Shown here: positions 5,456 through 9,682 of the stretch, piece by piece
Layout: each line of letters starts with the position of its first letter
Numbering within the stretch: the first letter of the stretch is position 1
Assembly (NCBI GenBank): GCA_003151295.1
Contig: PLXD01000034.1
Coordinates: forward strand, 1 to 9,682
DNA from: Chitinophagaceae bacterium
GTDB taxonomy: Bacteria > Bacteroidota > Bacteroidia > Chitinophagales > Chitinophagaceae
Reading direction: 5' to 3'
Length of the DNA stretch: 9,682 bases
Position numbers and translations under genes: made by a program
Notes under the pieces: generated by a model
Told to the model about the DNA's origin: nothing
What the model saw: only the letters and a program-made list of their open reading frames with translations
Databases searched by the model: none

Positions 5456-6949
5456 ATGAAGTTGAAATCGTTTTTAGCAAGGCCCTTTGCTTCATATATA
5501 TATAGGTCTATACGGAAAGGAATGACGACGGCGATTGAAGACCAGGAGGCCCTGTTCAGGGAACTCCTCAAGACGGGCAGTAAGACTGTCTTCGGGCTGG
5601 AGCATCATCTGGGGGAGGTAAAAAATTATGAGGAGTTTGTACAGGCGGTGCCGGTCAGGGATTATGAGCAGTTCCGGAAGTATATCGACCAGATCAAGGA
5701 AGGCAAGCATAATGTATTGTGGCAGGGTCAGCCGATCTACCTGGCGAAGACCTCGGGCACTACCAGCGGCGTTAAATATATTCCGATCACGAAGGATTCG
5801 ATCCCTAACCATATTAATTCGGCACGCAATGCGTTATTATGTTATATGGCGGAGACGGGGAATACGGCTTTTACGAATGGCAAGATGATCTTTTTATCCG
5901 GATCCCCGGAGTTGGAGCGGGTAGGGGGAATTCCGACGGGCAGGCTTAGCGGTATCGTGAATCATCATATCCCCAGGTATCTTCGGACCAACCAACTGCC
6001 TTCCTACGAGACCAATTGCATAGAGGATTGGGAGACGAAACTTGATAAGATTGTAGAGGAGACCGTTGGGCAGGATATGTCCCTTATCAGCGGTATCCCG
6101 CCATGGGTACAGATGTATTTCGACCGGCTGAACCAGTTGAAAGGCAAAACCATTAAAGAGATCTTTCCTTCGTTTTCCGTGCTGGTGCATGGGGGCGTCA
6201 ATTTCGAACCCTATAAGGCAAAATTGCTCGAAAGCATTGGTGGAAAGATCGATACGATCGAGACTTTTCCCGCGTCGGAAGGCTTTTTCGCTTTCCAGGA
6301 TTCCCGCCAGGCGGAAGGATTGTTGCTGAACACGAACAGCGGTATTTTCTATGAATTCATCCCGGCGCAGGAGATATTCAACGAGAAGCCCACCCGCCTC
6401 AGCCTGAAGGATGTGAAGGCCGGCGAGAACTATGCCCTGGTCGTGAACAGCAATGCGGGTTTATGGGGATATAATATCGGCGACACGGTGAGGTTCCTTT
6501 CCGTCAATCCCTACCGGCTGGTAGTGACAGGGAGGATCAAGCATTTTATTTCAGCCTTCGGCGAGCACGTGATCGGGGAGGAAGTGGAATACAGCCTTAT
6601 GAAGGCGGCCATGGAGAATGGCCTGCAGATCACCGAATTCACGGTGGCTCCGATGATCGGGCAGGGTAATGGCAGGTCGTATCATGAATGGTTTGTCGAG
6701 TTCGGAGACAAACCGGCCGATATGCTGGAATTCGCCATTAAGGTGGACCGGAATCTTCGATCCAAAAACATTTATTACGACGATCTGATCACCGGAAATA
6801 TCCTCCAGCCGCTGAAGATCCGCCCGATGAAAAAGAATGGGTTTATCGACTACATGAAATCCGTCGGGAAGCTGGGCGGTCAGAATAAAGTGCCAAGGTT
6901 GAGCAACGATCGCAAGTTGGCGGAGGAATTGGAAAAATATACAGACTAA
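5456..6949 (+). CDS. GH3-family adenylate-forming enzyme
   Basis: This is a 497-residue member of the GH3 auxin-responsive promoter family, in the ANL (acyl-adenylating) superfamily. Plant GH3 enzymes activate jasmonate, indole-acetate or benzoates with ATP and join them to amino acids; the substrate of Bacteroidota members is unknown to me. The phosphate-binding loop TSGTTSG is at 99-105. The adenylate-binding motif ASEGFFAF starts at Ala273, and GYNIGDTVRF at 338-347 is followed by VTGRIKHFISAFGEHV from 357, the hinge region of the family. The C-terminal domain ends with GKLGGQNKVPRLSNDR. The frame extends 28 codons upstream to ATG 5372, but those residues look unlike protein and contain the promoter candidate, while MKLKSFLARPFA at 5456 matches the usual family start. 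There is no signal peptide. dxr follows after 23 bases, so co-transcription is likely. Confidence 0.9.
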   Translation: MKLKSFLARPFASYIYRSIRKGMTTAIEDQEALFRELLKTGSKTVFGLEHHLGEVKNYEEFVQAVPVRDYEQFRKYIDQIKEGKHNVLWQGQPIYLAKTSGTTSGVKYIPITKDSIPNHINSARNALLCYMAETGNTAFTNGKMIFLSGSPELERVGGIPTGRLSGIVNHHIPRYLRTNQLPSYETNCIEDWETKLDKIVEETVGQDMSLISGIPPWVQMYFDRLNQLKGKTIKEIFPSFSVLVHGGVNFEPYKAKLLESIGGKIDTIETFPASEGFFAFQDSRQAEGLLLNTNSGIFYEFIPAQEIFNEKPTRLSLKDVKAGENYALVVNSNAGLWGYNIGDTVRFLSVNPYRLVVTGRIKHFISAFGEHVIGEEVEYSLMKAAMENGLQITEFTVAPMIGQGNGRSYHEWFVEFGDKPADMLEFAIKVDRNLRSKNIYYDDLITGNILQPLKIRPMKKNGFIDYMKSVGKLGGQNKVPRLSNDRKLAEELEKYTD

Positions 6950-6972
6950 CTACAAACCTTCTATAACCGACC

Positions 6973-8142
6973 ATGTTAAAAGGATCATCCAGGAAGCGTA
7001 TCGCTTTATTCGGCTCTACCGGTTCTATCGGGAAGCAGGCGTTGGAAGTCATCGACGCCAATCCCACGCTGTTCAGCGTGGAGATACTGACAGCACAGAA
7101 TAATGATGAACTGCTGGTGAAACAGGCCCGGCAATATAAGCCCGATATCGTAGTGATCGGGGATGAGCGGAAATATGGAAAGGTCAAAGAGGCGCTGGCT
7201 TCCGTGCCCATCAAAGTATTCGCCGGCGAAAAAGCCCTTGAAGAGGTGGCGGCTATGGATAATTATGATATGATGCTTGCCGCTATCGTCGGTTTTGCAG
7301 GTCTTCGCCCGACTCTGAAGGCCGTGGAGAGCGGTAAGGCGATTGCCCTTGCCAATAAGGAGACCCTGGTGGTGGCCGGGGATATCGTGATGCAGCGCGC
7401 TGTGGATAAAAAGGTCCCCATCATACCCGTCGATTCCGAGCATTCGGCCATTTTTCAATGCCTGGTCGGAGAGGGCAGAAACCCGATCGAGAAAGTTGTC
7501 CTTACAGCTTCGGGCGGCCCCTTTCTCGGCAAGAAGCCGAATTTTCTCGTGAATGTAAAAAGGGATCACGCGCTCCAGCATCCGAACTGGAATATGGGCG
7601 CCAAGATCACCATCGACTCGGCGACGCTGATGAATAAGGGCCTGGAGATGATCGAAGCGAAATGGCTGTTCAACCTGCAACCCGAGCAGGTGCAGGTCGT
7701 GATCCATCCCCAGAGTATCATCCATAGCATGATCCTGTTTCAGGATGGCAGCATCAAGTCACAGATGGGGCTGCCGGACATGAAACTACCCATACAATAT
7801 GCAATGAGCTTTCCGTTCCGGATTGCAAGTGATTTTCCCCGTTACGATTTCAAGAAACCTGCCACCCTGAGTTTTGAAGAGCCCGATTTGAAGACTTTTC
7901 GCAACCTGGTGCTGGCTACCGATGCCTTGTTTAAAGGGGGGAACCTCCCCTGCGTATTGAATGCCGCCAATGAGATCGCGGTATTCGCGTTCCTGCGTAA
8001 CCGAATTGGGTTCCTGGATATGACGGACCTGATAGAGCGCACCATGCAGCATGTGCCTTTCATCAAATCGCCTACACTTGAAGAATATTTTGAAAGCGAT
8101 GGGGAGGCCCGTAATTTTGCGGCATCGCTGATAAAGCTTTAG
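6973..8142 (+). CDS. dxr: 1-deoxy-D-xylulose-5-phosphate reductoisomerase
   Basis: This complete 389-residue cytosolic enzyme converts 1-deoxy-D-xylulose 5-phosphate to 2-C-methyl-D-erythritol 4-phosphate with NADPH and a divalent metal, the committed step of the MEP isoprenoid pathway and the target of fosmidomycin. The NADPH-binding loop GSTGSIG is at 14-20. The metal-binding region VDSEH has Asp154 and Glu156, and the third metal ligand is Glu225 in LMNKGLE (Asn221, Lys222). The substrate loop TASGGPF has Ser180. HPNWNMGAKITIDSATL and HPQSIIHSMI are also intact. The loop between VDSEH and SGG is about ten residues shorter than in E. coli. ATG 6973 gives the normal N-terminus; there is no Shine-Dalgarno sequence. 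It lies 23 bases after the GH3 gene and 25 before rseP. A dxr-rseP neighbourhood is common in bacteria. Confidence 0.98.
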   Translation: MLKGSSRKRIALFGSTGSIGKQALEVIDANPTLFSVEILTAQNNDELLVKQARQYKPDIVVIGDERKYGKVKEALASVPIKVFAGEKALEEVAAMDNYDMMLAAIVGFAGLRPTLKAVESGKAIALANKETLVVAGDIVMQRAVDKKVPIIPVDSEHSAIFQCLVGEGRNPIEKVVLTASGGPFLGKKPNFLVNVKRDHALQHPNWNMGAKITIDSATLMNKGLEMIEAKWLFNLQPEQVQVVIHPQSIIHSMILFQDGSIKSQMGLPDMKLPIQYAMSFPFRIASDFPRYDFKKPATLSFEEPDLKTFRNLVLATDALFKGGNLPCVLNAANEIAVFAFLRNRIGFLDMTDLIERTMQHVPFIKSPTLEEYFESDGEARNFAASLIKL

Positions 8143-8167
8143 CAATTAAAATTTAGAAATCTTACAA

Positions 8168-9520
8168 ATGGTACCTTTAGCAGTTAATTGGGTAAATATT
8201 GGTATAAAAGCATCCCAACTGATCTTGTCCCTTTCTATATTGATCGTCATGCATGAATTCGGTCATTTCCTGCCCGCCAAATTATTCGGGTGCAGGATCG
8301 AAAAATTCTTTTTGTTTTTCGATCCCTGGTTTGCCCTGTTTAAAAAGAAGATCGGCGATACGGTGTATGGACTTGGATGGCTGCCATTGGGCGGCTATGT
8401 CAAAATTTCCGGGATGATCGATGAAAGCATGGATACGGCACAATTGAATGAGCCTGCCCAGCCATGGGAGTTCCGCAGCAAGCCCGCCTGGCAAAGATTG
8501 ATCGTGATGGTCGGGGGCGTAACGGTGAATATCATACTGAGCTTTTTTATCTTTGCTATGATCCTGTGGAAATGGGGCGAGGAATACCTGCCTGCAAAGA
8601 ATCTGAAATATGGCGTATATGTAGACAGCGTCGGCCAGAAAATAGGGTTGCGCAACGGAGATAAGATCCTGACTTTAAACGGTAAAGAATTAGATAATTT
8701 TGACAGGCTTTCCAGCCTGATCATTTTGGAAGAAGCCAAAACGATCGGGATCGAACGTGACGGTCAGCAGATGGAGCTTCCGATCCCTACGGGCACGATA
8801 CGGGGCATATTAAAAAGAAAGGGTGATCCTGTCGCCTTACCGCAATATCCGCTGGTCGTGGATTCTGTGGATCAAAAGTCGGCAAGATTCGAATCGGGTA
8901 GTTTACAAAAGGGCGATCAGATCATCGGATTGAACGGGGTGACCGTGAATTCCTTTTATCAGTTCCACGAAATGATAGCACCCCATAAGAAGGAAATATT
9001 GGACCTGGCCGTACTTCGTGGCACCGATACGGTGCATATCAGGGCTTATACGAACGAGAAGAGCCAGGTGGGGTTCTTACCGGCCCCGGAATCCAGGTTC
9101 CTGACCTATACCCGAAGAGAATATGGTTTCTTTGAATCCTTCCCTGCAGGTATTAAAAAAGGATGGAATACACTGGTAATGAATGTCACCAATCTGAAAC
9201 TCATCTTCACATCTCCGGAGGTGAAGGCGAGCGAATCGGTAGGAAGTTTCATAACCATCGGGAATATGTTCGGGGATCATTGGGATTGGGGGCATTTCTG
9301 GTCTATGACGGCCTTGCTTAGCGTTGTATTGGCTTTTATGAATATTTTGCCGATTCCCGCCCTGGATGGAGGGCATGTTCTGTTCATCCTCTATGAAATG
9401 ATCACCGGCCGCAAGCCCGGCGACAAATTCATGGAATATGCGCAGATAGTGGGGATGGTAATGATCTTCGCCTTGATGATCTACGCGGTGGGTTTGGATG
9501 TCTTCCGGTTGTTCAAATAA
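8168..9520 (+). CDS. rseP: RseP-type site-2 membrane zinc metalloprotease
   Basis: This 450-residue intramembrane protease cuts transmembrane substrates, classically anti-sigma factors in envelope stress signalling and leftover signal peptides. The zinc site HEFGH is at 29-33 at the end of the first membrane segment, and the third ligand is in NILPIPALDGGH (Asp400). Further membrane segments are at about 111-135, 376-397 and 424-446. Two PDZ-like domains lie between, at about 148-205 (GVYVDSVGQKIGLRNGDKI) and 223-290 (KGDQIIGLNGVTV). Two PDZ domains and the length match the E. coli RseP layout. The ATG at 8168 leaves a short periplasmic-side N-terminus before the first helix, as is usual; no Shine-Dalgarno sequence is seen. 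It is last in the GH3-dxr-rseP run. The substrate anti-sigma factor cannot be named from this window. Confidence 0.95.
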   Translation: MVPLAVNWVNIGIKASQLILSLSILIVMHEFGHFLPAKLFGCRIEKFFLFFDPWFALFKKKIGDTVYGLGWLPLGGYVKISGMIDESMDTAQLNEPAQPWEFRSKPAWQRLIVMVGGVTVNIILSFFIFAMILWKWGEEYLPAKNLKYGVYVDSVGQKIGLRNGDKILTLNGKELDNFDRLSSLIILEEAKTIGIERDGQQMELPIPTGTIRGILKRKGDPVALPQYPLVVDSVDQKSARFESGSLQKGDQIIGLNGVTVNSFYQFHEMIAPHKKEILDLAVLRGTDTVHIRAYTNEKSQVGFLPAPESRFLTYTRREYGFFESFPAGIKKGWNTLVMNVTNLKLIFTSPEVKASESVGSFITIGNMFGDHWDWGHFWSMTALLSVVLAFMNILPIPALDGGHVLFILYEMITGRKPGDKFMEYAQIVGMVMIFALMIYAVGLDVFRLFK

Positions 9521-9561
9521 GGAGATCGATCGTGTGTCTTAGGGTTTTGGCAAGACCCGGG

Positions 9562-9592
9562 TTGGTCCGGCGTCAAATTTTTTGTACTTTTG
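9562..9592 (+). promoter_or_regulatory. Bacteroidota-type promoter for ssrA
   Basis: TACTTTTG at 9585-9592 matches the -7 consensus TAnnTTTG, and TTGG at 9562-9565 is a plausible -33 element with a 19-base spacer. The expected transcription start is near 9600, about 50 bases before the mature tmRNA 5' end. Confidence 0.72.
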
Positions 9593-9605
9593 CAAATGAT
9601 TCCAT

Positions 9606-9649
9606 ACGGCCAGTCATTACGGAGAGATCCGGGGTTTCCGGCCGTTTTT
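9606..9649 (+). terminator. Terminator-like hairpin directly before tmRNA
   Basis: ACGGCC (9606-9611) pairs with GGCCGT (9640-9645), and the T-run 9645-9649 follows at once. Inside the loop are two smaller foldable parts: CGGA-GAGA-TCCG (9620-9631), with a GNRA-type loop, or alternatively CCGG-GGTTT-CCGG (9629-9641). It could end rseP transcription, or be a leader structure removed when pre-tmRNA is processed. The outer stem is short and its loop long, so a true terminator is uncertain. Confidence 0.4.
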
Positions 9650-9682
9650 GGGGGTGCCTGGTTTTGACAGCATAGATCTTTG
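9650..9682 (+). ncRNA. ssrA: tmRNA (transfer-messenger RNA), 5' end only
   Basis: The sequence GGGGGTGCCTGGTTTTGACAG is the conserved 5' end of tmRNA: the acceptor-stem strand followed by the TTTTGACAG segment that helps form the tRNA-like domain. tmRNA with SmpB rescues stalled ribosomes and tags the unfinished protein for degradation. Only about 33 bases are inside the window; the tag reading frame and 3' end are beyond the right edge. The mature end may be 9650 or 9651. Confidence 0.85.

Noticed and set aside
7006..7725. Long open frame (239 codons) on the minus strand opposite dxr
   Set aside because: The plus strand encodes a full-length DXR with all catalytic residues; the opposite frame is His/Asp/Leu-rich without any motif.
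9542..9570. Small GC-rich hairpins after rseP (GGGTTTTG with CAAGACCC; CCGG with CCGG)
   Set aside because: The stems are short, loops small, and no T-run follows directly, so they are not convincing terminators.
1..9682. CRISPR arrays, insertion sequence ends, tRNA genes or phage attachment sites
   Set aside because: I looked for regularly spaced repeats, transposase-like frames, terminal inverted repeats at the compositional join and cloverleaf sequences, and saw none.

Overview
The window reads as two pieces of DNA with different genetic habits, joined near 4430-4480. The left piece (1 to about 4430) is fairly GC-rich, and its clearest start (ppk2) has a Shine-Dalgarno sequence. It looks proteobacterial, probably Beta- or Gammaproteobacteria (inference from protein style, codon use and the GC-rich terminator). 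The right piece (about 4480-9682) is from the Bacteroidota, probably a Chitinophagaceae-like member. Its genes lack Shine-Dalgarno sequences, three candidate promoters match TAnnTTTG, and its L21, L27, GH3, DXR and RseP proteins are Bacteroidota-like.

Left piece: the 3' part of an unrecognised two-helix membrane protein gene (1-717) is followed by a complete P-type proton-efflux ATPase (762-3242). A class III-type polyphosphate kinase 2 gene (3226-4059) overlaps the end of the ATPase gene. A GC-rich hairpin (4066-4095) separates this unit from a convergent small SWIB-domain protein with a lysine-rich tail (4427-4122, minus strand). The ATPase/PPK2 pair suggests a unit in which polyphosphate-derived ATP could support proton pumping; this is inference.

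Right piece: rplU and rpmA lie on the minus strand and end in an AT-rich intrinsic terminator (4485-4521). Diverging from them on the plus strand are a GH3-family adenylate-forming enzyme, dxr (second step of the MEP isoprenoid pathway) and rseP (site-2 membrane metalloprotease). The window ends in the first bases of ssrA (tmRNA). A Bacteroidota promoter and a terminator-like hairpin lie directly upstream of the tmRNA.

No CRISPR array, tRNA, rRNA, insertion sequence or phage gene was seen. The main caution is the junction: it may be an assembly chimera or a real horizontal insertion, and the sequence alone cannot decide. The most interesting biology is the overlapping proton pump/polyphosphate kinase pair and the unusual leader of ssrA.
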